Source: JAAELZ01 sp965237485
Lineage (GTDB): Bacteria > Pseudomonadota > Gammaproteobacteria > Arenicellales > Poriferihabitantaceae
DNA length: 64,000 nt
Assembly (NCBI GenBank): GCA_965237485.1
Contig: CBDEFQ010000009.1
Location: forward strand, 248,001 to 312,000
Direction of reading: 5' to 3'
Below the pieces are notes generated by a model. The model was not told the DNA's origin and did not search any database. It saw nothing but the letters and a program-made list of their open reading frames with translations. Shown here piece by piece: positions 8,078 through 17,012 of the stretch (positions are counted from its first letter, which is position 1; each line of letters starts with the position of its first letter). Made by a program: the position numbers and the translations under genes.

Positions 8078-9457
8078 GTAACTTCAGGTATGGACTTTTA
8101 TATTAGATAGAGCAGTATGGCCTTTTCCCCCTAGGGGGAATTTTTCGAATTTTTGATTTATTCAAATTTTCTATCTTGGTGTCTTGTAAGTTGAGCCATT
8201 TGTGCGTTCCCTGTTTTAAGCAATTAAAATACTGGAGACACCCAAATGACCCAATCAAACAATAACGTATTTGACGTAGTAGTGGAACACACATCTCAGA
8301 AGGCCCCGATGCCATGCGCCCCGTGCTCACCGCACTGCTCAATGAGGCGATGAAGATTGAAAGAGAGCCGTTTCCAGGCGTATCACACTATGAGCATAGT
8401 CAAGACCGGCCAGGTTTTGCCCATGGCTACCAGGATAAGCGTATCGATACGCAAGCCGGTACGCTCAATCTGCGTATCCCAAAGACCGCTCAACACGTTG
8501 ATGAACCTTTTTACCCTCAATCGCTAGAACGCGGCTTACGCAGCCAACGTGCGATGATGCTGACCGTTGCTGAAATGTACGTGACGGGCGTTAGCACGCG
8601 CCGAGTCGAAAAAGTCATGCAGAGCATGGGTATTGAAAGCATCTCCTCTACACCGGTCTCACGGGCTAACCAGAGCATGGATGAGGCGTTAAAAGTCTGG
8701 CGTGATCGTCCTTTGGGTAAAGTCTCTTACCTAATCCTTGATGCGCGTTATGAAAAGGTGGGTGAGGGCCACCAAGTGATTGATATGGCGGTGTTGAGTG
8801 CGGTGGGTGTATTGCCTTGTGGACGGCGTTGCGTATTAGGAACGGCAATGGCGCTTAATGAAGCCGAGGTTAACTGGCGAGCGTTCCTCAAAGGCTTGGT
8901 TGACCGGGGCATACATGGTATTGAGTTTATTGTCAGTGATGATCACAGTGGCTTAAAAGCCGCTAGAAAGGCAGTGTTCCCAGGTATACCTTGGCAGCGT
9001 TGCCAGTTTCATCTGGCGCAGAATGCAATGCATCATGCCCCCAATCACAAGATCAAGCAGCGCATTGGTGGTGAGCTGCGTAGTGTTTGGAATGCACCCA
9101 ATATGGCAGCTGCTCAGGTCAATCTAAAAGCCCTTGTGAGCCAGTACCAGGAAAAGCATGCTCACTGGGCGCAGTGGCTAGAAAACAATGTGCCTGAAGG
9201 GTTAAATGTGTTTGCCTTGCCAGATAGACACCAAAAGAAAATGCGAACCTCCAACCGCATTGAACGGACGGTTCAACAAGAACTTAAGCGGCGAACCCGC
9301 TTGGTCAGAGTCTTTCCTAACCGAGAGGCTTGGTTACGATTAGTCAGTGCCATTCTGATTGAAATTGACGACGAATGGGCTAATGCTAATCATCGATATA
9401 TCGTGTGGAACGACAATGAGTCAACTTGCTAGACAAAAAGTCCATACCCAATGTTGC
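8078..9457 (+). mobile_element. IS256-family element (copy 1)
   Basis: Imperfect terminal inverted repeats of 23 bp lie at 8078-8100 and 9435-9457 (18 of 23 positions match, including the shared core GGTATGGACTTTT). They enclose a transposase of the mutator type. No 8-bp target duplication is present, and the right end abuts a truncated istB, so flanking DNA was probably deleted or rearranged after insertion. Confidence 0.8.
8246..9432 (+). pseudogene. IS256-family transposase, frameshifted near its start
   Basis: The gene should begin at ATG 8246 (MTQSNNNVFDVVVEH, the usual IS256 opening, after a GGAG site). That frame shifts near 8290; the main frame then reads SEGPDAMRPVLTALLNEAM and continues to 9432. 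The remaining 372 residues from ATG 8314 keep the catalytic residues: Asp in LILDARYEKV, Asp in IVSDDHSGL, and Glu in SNRIERTVQQELKRRTR. Only about 25 N-terminal residues are out of frame, so an active product from the internal ATG cannot be excluded. Confidence 0.75.
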
Positions 9458-9461
9458 GTAA

Positions 9462-9647
9462 TCATTTAGCCACCTTCATTTGGTAGTTAAGCCGCCTCAC
9501 TTCTCGGTCCGTTCGCTCGGCATCCATCAATTTAATTAACCCAGATTGCAACGTTACTTTAGAACGAGGCGAATCTATCAACTCAGGTAAGCATGGTGCC
9601 ATACCGTGTAGTTTAAGGGCTTTAAGATCATCAACAAGTTCAAGCAT
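9462..9647 (-). pseudogene. istB: istB fragment (IS21 helper ATPase)
   Basis: 61 residues matching only the N-terminus of IstB (LVDDLKALKLHGMA, then SPRSKVTLQSGLIKLMDAERTDREVRRLNYQMKVAK). IstB is the AAA+ partner that helps IstA choose targets. Its ATPase domain, including Walker A, is absent because the frame ends at the IS256 right end. Its start overlaps the end of istA by 8 bp, as in intact IS21 elements. Confidence 0.8.
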
Positions 9648-11189
9648 GGCTCACCTCCGCGCACAGCGGGTCATAGCGGGTCACGTTCGCTGCCGAGGGG
9701 ACAGCTAATACAGGCGCATTGGTAATTGTCATCACTTGGGCCGAATCAGGTTCCGTTAACCGATGCACCAAATTGGTAATGACTGATAGCTGAGTCGTAT
9801 TGGCATCTAATGCCCGCTCACAGGCCACCGTGACTGTTTCCAAGCCATGCTGGTGAATCAATAGTAACAATGGTACAAACTCTCGGTCACCGCCATCACG
9901 TTTGAGGTACTGTTTTTTGAGTGTTAGCAGTGCCTTGGGTAAATCCCAATCAACAAACGGTGCGCCATTGCGTAATGCGCCAGGTTTAATCTCCAGTACG
10001 GGCAGATAATGCCAAGGATCAAAGATCATTTGATGACGACCGAAACAGCGAGCATGTGAAGTCACTTCCACATCGTCAACCACGACTTTAATCCTATCTG
10101 CATAGGCTCTAACAGAAACAGCTTGGCCAACATACCGACAGGGTACGGAGTATTAATGGCGGTCGTAGTGCACCACACAGGTTTTATGCACACGCGCCAA
10201 ACGCTCATAATATCCATCAAAGGCTACCATCGCGGGACGTAAGCTCGGCTGCTCCTCGGCAAACACTTCATCAATTAATCTTGATTTGTCAGTCGGGTGT
10301 GGGCGTTCACCAAGTCGAGCACAACGTTGCTCCAGCCATTGGTTTAATTCATCTAAAGCAGCAAAGCGCACCCGTGGAACAAACAGCCTTTGGCGCATAA
10401 CACCGACCTGACGTTCAACCTGGCCTTTCTCCCAACCCGCTGCCGGTGTACAGGCAATCGGTTCAATCAGATAATGATTCATCCGGCTTAGAAAGCGGCG
10501 ATTAAACTCACGCCGCTTACCCTTAAACAATGCACTGACTATGGTCTTAGGGTGATCGTATATCATCTTCTGAGGTAAGCCCTCAAAGAAATCAAACGCC
10601 CGAATATGTGCATCAAACACCCTCTCCTGTGTTTCTCTGGGATAGGCCCTAAGATATGATTTACGCGAATGACATAAACGAAAGTGGGCTAGTTTGATCT
10701 TGACACCAAACCCACCCAGAATGACTTGTTCATGTGACCAATCAAACGACAGGCTTCACCTGGTGCAAAAACCAATGGCACAAATGCTTGTTTAATACAT
10801 GACCGCGAGTGATCCTTCCACGCTTTGACAGACCGTTGAACGCTGTCATAAGCCCCTCGATACCCTTGCAACTCAATCTCTTCATACAGTTGAACTGCAT
10901 TACGTCTTTCTCGCACTGAGCGAGCTGCGTCCACTTCAAGCAAATTGATCAACTGAGGTTTGAACTTATCCAGCTTCGGACAGACTATTGGCACCGACCG
11001 CTGATATTCAGGTTCGCTTGGCGCGTTGTTTAAATATTTATAAATAGTGGTGCGTGATAAATTGAATTCACGCGACACCTCGCTTACTTTGCGACCTTCT
11101 ACTAAACACAAACGTCGTATCTTGGTACATATAGGCATACAAATCACCTGACAGTTTCCTCGGATTAATGGCTCCGAGACAGTTAACAA
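9640..11189 (-). pseudogene. istA: istA (IS21 transposase), one frameshift and one stop
   Basis: Three collinear pieces of IstA. Piece one (11189-10689) has the helix-turn-helix EVSREFNLSRTTIYKYL; the likely start is ATG near 11138. A one-base shift near 10745 separates it from the next piece, since the other frame reads FDWSHEQ then VKIKLAHFRLCHSRKSYLRAYPRET and runs on into FDAHIRAFDFFEGLPQKMIYD. Piece two is interrupted by an in-frame TAA at 10153-10155, where the frame otherwise continues YSVPCRYVGQAVSVRAY. Piece three ends at 9640, overlapping istB. The transposase is inactive. Confidence 0.85.
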
Positions 11190-11195
11190 TAAAGG

Positions 11196-11247
11196 TGTTC
11201 AGTTTTGTACGCTGATCACCCACGAAACTGTTCATTTTTGCACGCTG
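11196..11247 (-). repeat. IS21 end with paired transposase-binding repeats
   Basis: Two direct repeats of 19 bp lie at 11196-11214 and 11229-11247 (TGTTCAGTTTTGTACGCTG and TGTTCATTTTTGCACGCTG). IS21-family ends carry such multiple repeats as IstA-binding sites. They mark the upstream end of the element; the outer tip probably lies within the next 20 bp (GTTCAACAAGGGG). Confidence 0.7.
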
Positions 11248-11336
11248 TTCAACAAGGGGAAGGCATATCTATGGGGGGAAGGCTAAAAACAGCAACCCTT
11301 AATACGCCAGTAAGTATATGATTAATTTAGATAAAT

Positions 11337-11413
<77 letters not shown>

Positions 11414-11433
11414 ATTTAGGTAAACTGGTGTGA

Positions 11434-11459
11434 TAAAAAAATGAGCCGCGCTGGCTCAT
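11434..11459 (-). terminator. Rho-independent terminator after merR
   Basis: On the minus strand, ATGAGCC and GGCTCAT pair around a 5-base loop and are followed by a run of seven T. It ends the pheST-ihfA-merR transcript before tRNA-Pro. Confidence 0.8.
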
Positions 11460-11487
11460 CTTGTAGCTTTAAAAATTGTGAAGTATT

Positions 11488-11871
11488 TTACTTTAACATT
11501 GACACGACTTCATCTAGTTCCTTGATGATTTGCGCTATCGTTTTCTTAGCATCCGCTGCGGTTGCAAGTTTATTGCTCGTAGTCGGATCTTCGCCGTTTT
11601 CTAGAGATTCTAATTTGACTCTTGCGCCAGAAATTGTGAAGCCATCCGCGTATAGAAGTTCGCGAATAGTTCTAACCAGTTTAACTTCGTGGCGCTGATA
11701 GTAGCGGCGATTACCTCGACGCTTAACCGGTTTCAATTGATCGAACTCTTGCTCCCAGTAACGCAAAACATGTGGTTTGATATCGCATAACTTACTTACT
11801 TCACCGATGGTGAAGTAGCGTTTTCCGGGGATGACTGGCAGGTCCATAGTGCCAGTATCGAGCATGGTCAT
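11488..11871 (-). CDS. MerR-family regulator downstream of ihfA
   Basis: A 127-residue regulator with a MerR winged-helix at residues 18-87 (YFTIGEVSKLCDIKPHVLRYWEQEF, then RRYYQRHEVKLVRTIRELLY) and a C-terminal dimerising helix (AKKTIAQIIKELDEVVSML). It has no cysteine or ligand-binding effector domain. It lies 6 bp after ihfA and is the usual last gene of the thrS-pheT-ihfA cluster in gammaproteobacteria. The target genes are not known from the sequence. The expected length and an intact frame argue that it is functional. Confidence 0.9.
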   Translation of the reverse strand: MTMLDTGTMDLPVIPGKRYFTIGEVSKLCDIKPHVLRYWEQEFDQLKPVKRRGNRRYYQRHEVKLVRTIRELLYADGFTISGARVKLESLENGEDPTTSNKLATAADAKKTIAQIIKELDEVVSMLK

Positions 11872-11877
11872 CAGGAT

Positions 11878-12204
11878 TTATGTACTCTTCTTTTGGGCTA
11901 TTATATTAGCAAGTGACGCAGAATTACTACTTATTCGTTTTTTCAATTTTTGGCTTGCACGAAAAGTTACCACTCTGCGCGCTGAAATTGGCACCTCTTC
12001 CCCAGTTTTTGGGTTGCGTCCAGGCCGTGAGCTTTTATCGCGCAAAACAAAGCTACCAAAACCTGATATTTTTACCGCCTCTCCATTTTCCAAAGAAGCC
12101 CTTATCTCTTCAAAGAACTGGTCGATGATATCTTTGGCTTCTCTCTTGTTAAACCCAATTTCATCAAACAACGCTTCAGCAAGTCGGGCTTTAGTTATCG
12201 TCAT
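11878..12204 (-). CDS. ihfA: Integration host factor subunit alpha
   Basis: A 108-residue DNA-bending protein of the HU/IHF family. With IhfB it binds specific sites and bends DNA sharply in replication, recombination and sigma-54 transcription. The alpha-subunit hallmark GRNPKTGEEVPISARRVV, with the proline that intercalates into DNA, is at residues 61-80, and the opening TKARLAEALFDEIGFNKREAKDIID is typical. It starts 11 bp after the pheT stop. The C-terminal tail (SSNSASLANIIAQKKST) is slightly longer than in E. coli. The frame is intact. Confidence 0.97.
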   Translation of the reverse strand: MTITKARLAEALFDEIGFNKREAKDIIDQFFEEIRASLENGEAVKISGFGSFVLRDKSSRPGRNPKTGEEVPISARRVVTFRASQKLKKRISSNSASLANIIAQKKST

Positions 12205-12215
12205 TGTAATCTATT

Positions 12216-14603
12216 TTATGTACGTAATTGAGCGTCAAATTTGTCACTAAGGCCACTCAATATTTCCTGGATAGTTGATTCGACCTGTTCAGATGAAACA
12301 CTATCATTAATTGATTGAAAAGTTAAGGCGACAGCCAAGCTTTTTTGCCCTAATTGAACCGTATTTCCTGTATAAGTGTCAAATATAGTACAACTTTTCA
12401 ATAACTTCCCGCCTTTTTCTGTAATTTCTTCCAGTATTGATTGCGCTGGTACCTCTAAGTTCACGACAATCGCAATATCTCTTTTCGATTCTGGGAAACG
12501 CGAAACATCAACATAGCTTGGTATAGTTTGCTCAGTTATTGCATCGAGATCTATTTCAGTTAAATAAGTAGTCTGCTTGAGCTCAAAACGATTTTGCAAA
12601 CTTGGGTGTAGCGCACCAATTAGCCCGATAGGTGATTCATTAAACAATATCTGAGCGCATTGCCCGGGGTGTAGGGCAGTATTTGATGTTTGCTCATAAC
12701 GAATAGTGGCATTGCCCTTTAGCCGAGCAAATAGTTTGTCTAGTATGCCCTTTAAGTCAAAATAATCGCTTAGCTGGTCCTCACTTGACCAATGGATTGG
12801 AGATTTCGCGCCAGATAATAAAACTGCCAACTTTTGGACTTCATTAACCCCAGTCTCGCGCTCAGCATCCGGCGAGAAAACCTTACCCAATTCAAAATAC
12901 CGATGTCGGTTATGCTGCCGCTGTTGGTTAATCTTCGCCGTACGCAAAAGGCCCGCCCAAATACTAACGCGCATTTGCGACATATTATCAGCAATCGGGT
13001 TGGCAAGCATTACTGCTGGCATTTGAGGAAACAAAGCTTGTTGGTCGCTCGGGTCGACAAAGCTATAAGAGACTACTTCTCGATAATTCTCAGCGGCCAA
13101 ATGCATTTTTAGGGCCAAGGAGGAAACGCTTGCCTCTTTGCTGTTTTGAGGCACCGTATGCAACTTAGGCATCTTTGGCTGTATTTTATCTAAACCAACG
13201 GTGCGACCTACCTCTTCGATCAAATCATGCTCGCCAGAAATATCGAATCGCCAACTAGGTGAAGATACTGTCCAGCCATTGCCGTTAGTTATCAGCTTCA
13301 TACCTAAGCGAGTTAGATTATCTTCGACTTCATCACCCGCAACTTCAAGCCCGAGTAATCTAGTAATTCGTTCAGGGCGTAAATAGATCTCCTCGATGCT
13401 TGGCATCACTGCCTCATCGATGGTATCAATAATTTCGCCGTATTCTCCGCCGACAATTTGCTGCAATAACTCGCTAGCACGCCTGCAAGCAGGGCGCGCT
13501 ATTTGATGATCAACGCCCCGTTCAAATCGATGTGATGCATCGGTATGTAGTCCTAAGCTTCGCGCTCGCCCAACAATGGCGTCGGCTGCAAAAAAGGCTG
13601 ACTCAAGGAAAATATCAGTAGTTTGTGAGTCAATCGCTGTGCCCAAACCCCCCATAATACCGGCCAAAGCGATCGGCCCACTCTGGTCGGTAATAAGCAG
13701 CATGTCATCGCTTAGATCCACCAATTGCCCGTCGAGTAAGATTAGCTTTTCATCGCTTTTCGCAAAACGTATAGTAATATCACCGCTGATCTTTGCGTGA
13801 TCAAAAGCGTGCATAGGTTGGCCCAATTCAATCATCACGTAATTGGTTACGTCGACAACTGGATCAATGCTACGCAAACCCACACGACGTAATCTCTCCT
13901 TCAACCAGTCAGGGGATTGCGCACCCGCGTTAATGTTTTTGATCACTCTACCCACATAACGCGGACAAGCTTTTGCTGCGGCCAAATGTAGGGTGCGTAT
14001 TGCATTATGGCTGGGTTCAACATCACCAAAAGCAAGCGGAGTATATTCAGCCTTAGCGATGACTCCCATTTCACGCGCCACACCTGCGATACTTAAACAG
14101 TCTCCACGATCTGGCGTTAAATCCACATCAATGCAATTGTCATCAAGCAACAGGTGATCATCAATTAATGCACCTACGACGGCATCGGCCGTAAGTAGCA
14201 ATAAGCCGCTTGCTTCGTCGTCCAGACCTAACTCTGCACTTGAACAAAGCATGCCGCAAGAACGCACGCCACGCACTGCGCGTTGCTCAATCTTCACACC
14301 ATTAGGCAAAGTGGCACCTTCCAGTGCTACCGGTGCTTTGATACCCAATGCGGCATTAGGCGCGCCGCAAACAATAGTCAGATTGTCCGATAGACCTATA
14401 TTCACTTCACAAACCTTAAGCTTATCAGCGTCTGGATGAGGTTTGATTTCTACCACTTCACCCACCCGCACCAGATCACCAAGTGGGCGGACTGGTTCGA
14501 TTGTTTCTACTTCAAGACCTGCCTGCGTTAGGTTTTCCGCCAGCTGCTGAGTTGTAATATCAAGCGCAACCCACTCACGCAACCATGATTCACTGATTAA
14601 CAT
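12216..14603 (-). CDS. pheT: Phenylalanyl-tRNA synthetase beta subunit
   Basis: A 795-residue subunit of the alpha2beta2 enzyme that charges tRNA-Phe. It shows the N-terminal EMAP-like tRNA-binding domain (residues 40-150, VGEVVEIKPHPDADKLKVCEV), the B3/B4 editing domain (VDVTNYVMIELGQPMHAFD), the B5 domain, the catalytic-like core (YREVVSYSFVDP) and the C-terminal anticodon-binding fold (SRFPESKRDIAIVV). The length equals the family norm. It begins 2 bp after the pheS stop, so translation is probably coupled. Confidence 0.98.
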   Translation of the reverse strand: MLISESWLREWVALDITTQQLAENLTQAGLEVETIEPVRPLGDLVRVGEVVEIKPHPDADKLKVCEVNIGLSDNLTIVCGAPNAALGIKAPVALEGATLPNGVKIEQRAVRGVRSCGMLCSSAELGLDDEASGLLLLTADAVVGALIDDHLLLDDNCIDVDLTPDRGDCLSIAGVAREMGVIAKAEYTPLAFGDVEPSHNAIRTLHLAAAKACPRYVGRVIKNINAGAQSPDWLKERLRRVGLRSIDPVVDVTNYVMIELGQPMHAFDHAKISGDITIRFAKSDEKLILLDGQLVDLSDDMLLITDQSGPIALAGIMGGLGTAIDSQTTDIFLESAFFAADAIVGRARSLGLHTDASHRFERGVDHQIARPACRRASELLQQIVGGEYGEIIDTIDEAVMPSIEEIYLRPERITRLLGLEVAGDEVEDNLTRLGMKLITNGNGWTVSSPSWRFDISGEHDLIEEVGRTVGLDKIQPKMPKLHTVPQNSKEASVSSLALKMHLAAENYREVVSYSFVDPSDQQALFPQMPAVMLANPIADNMSQMRVSIWAGLLRTAKINQQRQHNRHRYFELGKVFSPDAERETGVNEVQKLAVLLSGAKSPIHWSSEDQLSDYFDLKGILDKLFARLKGNATIRYEQTSNTALHPGQCAQILFNESPIGLIGALHPSLQNRFELKQTTYLTEIDLDAITEQTIPSYVDVSRFPESKRDIAIVVNLEVPAQSILEEITEKGGKLLKSCTIFDTYTGNTVQLGQKSLAVALTFQSINDSVSSEQVESTIQEILSGLSDKFDAQLRT

Positions 14604-14605
14604 CG

Positions 14606-15637
14606 TTAAGCCTTAAACTGTCGCAAAAAATCGATCTCGTTATCAAAAAACAAACGTAGATCGTTTACCCCATAACGCAGCATCGTAAGGCGCTCTACCC
14701 CTAAGCCAAACGCATAACCGGTGTATTCTTCTGGGTCAATACGACCATGCTTTAAGACTTCTGGGTGCACCATCCCACAACCCAGTATTTCAATCCAGCC
14801 TGATTTCTTACAGATTCGACAGCCCTCACCTTCACAAAACACGCACGAGATATCAACTTCTGCCGACGGCTCTGTAAACGGAAAGTATGAGGGACGAAAG
14901 CGCACGCCTAAATCTTTTTCGAAGAAGGCTTGCAAGAAATAGATCAAAACACCTTTAAGGTCAGCAAAAGATAAATCTTTATCAATCGCCAAACCTTCAA
15001 GCTGATGGAACATCGGTGTGTGGGTGATATCAGAATCGCAGCGATACACCCTGCCCGGTGCAATCACCTGAATCGGCGGTTTGTTTTCATGCATATAGCG
15101 AATTTGCACTGGCGATGTATGTGTTCTAAGCACAGTCGCTTCATCGATATAAAAGGTATCATGCATCGCCCGCGCCGGATGGCTCTCAGGGATGTTGAGC
15201 ACCTCGAAGTTGTAGTAATCAGTCTCCACTTCTGGTCCTTCAGCAGTTGAAAACCCGACCTTGCTAAAGATCGCTTCCATCCGCACCATTGTCTTAGTAA
15301 TCGGGTGTATTGAGCCCTCAAAGTCGCTATTTCGGCCCGGCAAAGTGACATCAATTTGCTCATGCGCAAGTTTTTTGTTAAGCACTTCTAGCTCGATAGC
15401 AATTCGTTTAGTTTCAAGCACCTCTTGTACGGCCTGACGTACAGCATTAACAGAATTGCCAAACTCCTTGCGCTCTTCATGCGGCAAACCGCCAATACGT
15501 TTAAGCTGCAACGTGATAGAACCCTTTTTACCCAATTCATCTACGCGAATTTGCTCAAGCTCAGCACCATTGGCAGCCTTTGCAATAGCGCTTAGCGCGG
15601 AAGTGCGGATAGACTCTAGAAGGTCAGATTCACTCAC
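14606..15637 (-). CDS. pheS: Phenylalanyl-tRNA synthetase alpha subunit
   Basis: A 343-residue class II synthetase subunit that forms phenylalanyl-adenylate and transfers Phe to tRNA. An N-terminal coiled-coil (residues 1-85) precedes the catalytic domain. Class II motif 2 is seen in RVYRCDSDITHTPMFHQLEG, motif 3 in GYAFGLGVERLTMLRYGVND, and the substrate pocket in FRPSYFPFTEPSAEVD. The family length and intact frame indicate function. It follows a terminator-like hairpin in the rplT-pheS gap, which may adjust its expression separately from the ribosomal genes. Confidence 0.98.
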   Translation of the reverse strand: MSESDLLESIRTSALSAIAKAANGAELEQIRVDELGKKGSITLQLKRIGGLPHEERKEFGNSVNAVRQAVQEVLETKRIAIELEVLNKKLAHEQIDVTLPGRNSDFEGSIHPITKTMVRMEAIFSKVGFSTAEGPEVETDYYNFEVLNIPESHPARAMHDTFYIDEATVLRTHTSPVQIRYMHENKPPIQVIAPGRVYRCDSDITHTPMFHQLEGLAIDKDLSFADLKGVLIYFLQAFFEKDLGVRFRPSYFPFTEPSAEVDISCVFCEGEGCRICKKSGWIEILGCGMVHPEVLKHGRIDPEEYTGYAFGLGVERLTMLRYGVNDLRLFFDNEIDFLRQFKA

Positions 15638-15693
15638 GATTACAAGTGGTTAAAAAGTTGGTTTAATAAATGAAGTTGCAATGCTCCGACCAT

Positions 15694-15765
15694 AACAAAA
15701 AAAGGAGGGCCTTAGCCGCTCCTTTTTATGCCAGGGAAACCTTAGTCGTAATTTCGATAAGGTTT
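15694..15765 (-). promoter_or_regulatory. Two-hairpin attenuator-like element between rplT and pheS
   Basis: Reading on the minus strand, an 8-bp perfect hairpin (AAACCTTA/TAAGGTTT) overlaps the rplT stop. It is followed by a terminator with stem AAAAAGGAG/CTCCTTTTT and a run of eight T. E. coli pheST is controlled by attenuation with a Phe-rich leader peptide at this place. Here I see no Phe-rich leader, so the mechanism may be simple partial termination. Confidence 0.65.
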
Positions 15766-16138
15766 AGGCCGCAGCTTCTTGAACTGCCAGTGCCTCTTTC
15801 GCCCGGCCAACTAAAGCTGTGAACGCTTCTTTATCATGAACTGCAATATCCGCCAGCACCTTTCGATCAAGATCGATTGAAGCATGGCTCAAGCCGTTCA
15901 TAAACCGGCTATAACTCATCTCGTTAGCACGCGCTGCAGCATTAATACGCGCAATCCACAACTGGCGAAACTGACGCTTTCGCTGCTTGCGATCCCGGTA
16001 AGCATACTGCCCCGCTTTAGTGACCGCTTGCTTAGCAACCTTATAGGTACGACTGCGCGCACCGCGGTAACCTTTGGCTAAAGCTAATACTTTCTTGTGG
16101 CACCGTTTGGCATTTACTCCACGTTTTACTCTTGGCAT
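15764..16138 (-). CDS. rplT: Ribosomal protein L20
   Basis: A 124-residue 50S protein that binds 23S rRNA early in assembly. The basic N-terminal half (MPRVKRGVNAKRCHKKVLALAKGYRGARSRTYKVAKQAV) and the globular end (SRFMNGLSHASIDLDRKVLADIAV) match the family throughout. In relatives L20 also represses rpmI-rplT translation by binding the mRNA. It starts 11 bp after rpmI with a GAGGA site. The last residues (LAVQEAAA) form a short extra tail. Confidence 0.98.
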   Translation of the reverse strand: MPRVKRGVNAKRCHKKVLALAKGYRGARSRTYKVAKQAVTKAGQYAYRDRKQRKRQFRQLWIARINAAARANEMSYSRFMNGLSHASIDLDRKVLADIAVHDKEAFTALVGRAKEALAVQEAAA

Positions 16139-16149
16139 CTGTTAGTCCT

Positions 16150-16347
16150 CTAGCTATATGGAAGCATCTTTTGAATCGATGCATGGTCATTACTATGAAC
16201 GGTTAAACCTTCACGTAGATGACGTTTACGTTTACTAGATTTCTTTGTCAGAATATGACGCAGATGCGATTGAGAGCGCTTAAATTTGCCGGAACCGGCT
16301 TTTTTAAACCGTTTGGCAGCGCCTCGATGTGTTTTTAATTTAGGCAT
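16150..16347 (-). CDS. rpmI: Ribosomal protein L35
   Basis: A 65-residue, very basic 50S protein (MPKLKTHRGAAKRFKKAGSG, then RSQSHLRHILTKKSSKRKRHLR). It sits between infC and rplT in the usual order. It ends in TAG, showing that TAG serves as a true stop in this genome. Confidence 0.98.
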   Translation of the reverse strand: MPKLKTHRGAAKRFKKAGSGKFKRSQSHLRHILTKKSSKRKRHLREGLTVHSNDHASIQKMLPYS

Positions 16348-16423
16348 AAAACCTCGAGTATTACATTTCTATCGATACACTACGCGACTCAAGAGTTTAG
16401 CCAAGCTAAACTGCAAGAGTACT

Positions 16424-16939
16424 TTACCTTTTTGGCGCGAGTACCATTACCATTTGACGACCTTCAAGCAACGGTGTGACCTCTACCGTTGATATCTCTT
16501 CGAGATCATCACGAATCCGTTCTAACATTTCAAGACCCAGTTCGCGATGTGCCATTTCTCGGCCTCTAAAACGCATCGTTACTTTTGTCTTATTTCCCTC
16601 TCCCAGAAACTTAGTCAGGTTTTTAAGCTTAACCGCATAATCACCGACATCGGTTCCTGGTCGAAATTTAATTTCTTTAATTGTTGTTTGCTTCGTCTTT
16701 TTCTTCCCTTCTTGTCGTTTTTTACGGTCATTATAAACTTGCTTACCGTAGTCAAGCACACGACATACCGGAGGCTCTGCGTTAGGCGATATTTCCACCA
16801 AGTCCAGACTTTTAGATTTAGCCAGCGCAAGCGCTTCTTCAATCGGCACAACTCCAACCTGATTACCTTCGTCGTCAATTAATCGAACTGGATCTGATTC
16901 GATATTCTCGTTAATGGCGACTTTCTTTTTTTTGGCTAT
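16424..16939 (-). CDS. infC: Translation initiation factor IF-3 with AUA start
   Basis: IF-3 (171 residues) binds the 30S subunit, rejects wrong start codons and prevents premature subunit joining. Family sequence begins well upstream of the first GTG or ATG: AKKKKVAINENIESDPVRLIDDEGNQVGVVPIEEA-type residues run in frame back to an ATA at 16937-16939. A GAGGG ribosome-binding site lies 8 bases before that ATA and no ATG or GTG fits there. IF-3 genes commonly use AUU, AUC or AUA so that the protein limits its own synthesis. The C-terminal domain (IKFRPGTDVGDYAVKLKNLTKFL) is intact. Confidence 0.95.
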   Translation of the reverse strand: MAKKKKVAINENIESDPVRLIDDEGNQVGVVPIEEALALAKSKSLDLVEISPNAEPPVCRVLDYGKQVYNDRKKRQEGKKKTKQTTIKEIKFRPGTDVGDYAVKLKNLTKFLGEGNKTKVTMRFRGREMAHRELGLEMLERIRDDLEEISTVEVTPLLEGRQMVMVLAPKR

Positions 16940-17012
16940 GGACTGAACCCTCTAATAATTAAAGTTTTTCACTAAAAAATACGCAAATAACAGTATTTTG
17001 AGTAGTGATCGT

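Noticed and set aside
15645..15700. Short leader peptide before pheS (MVGALQLHLLNQLFNHL)
   Set aside because: It has only one Phe and lies after the terminator, so it does not fit a Phe attenuation leader.
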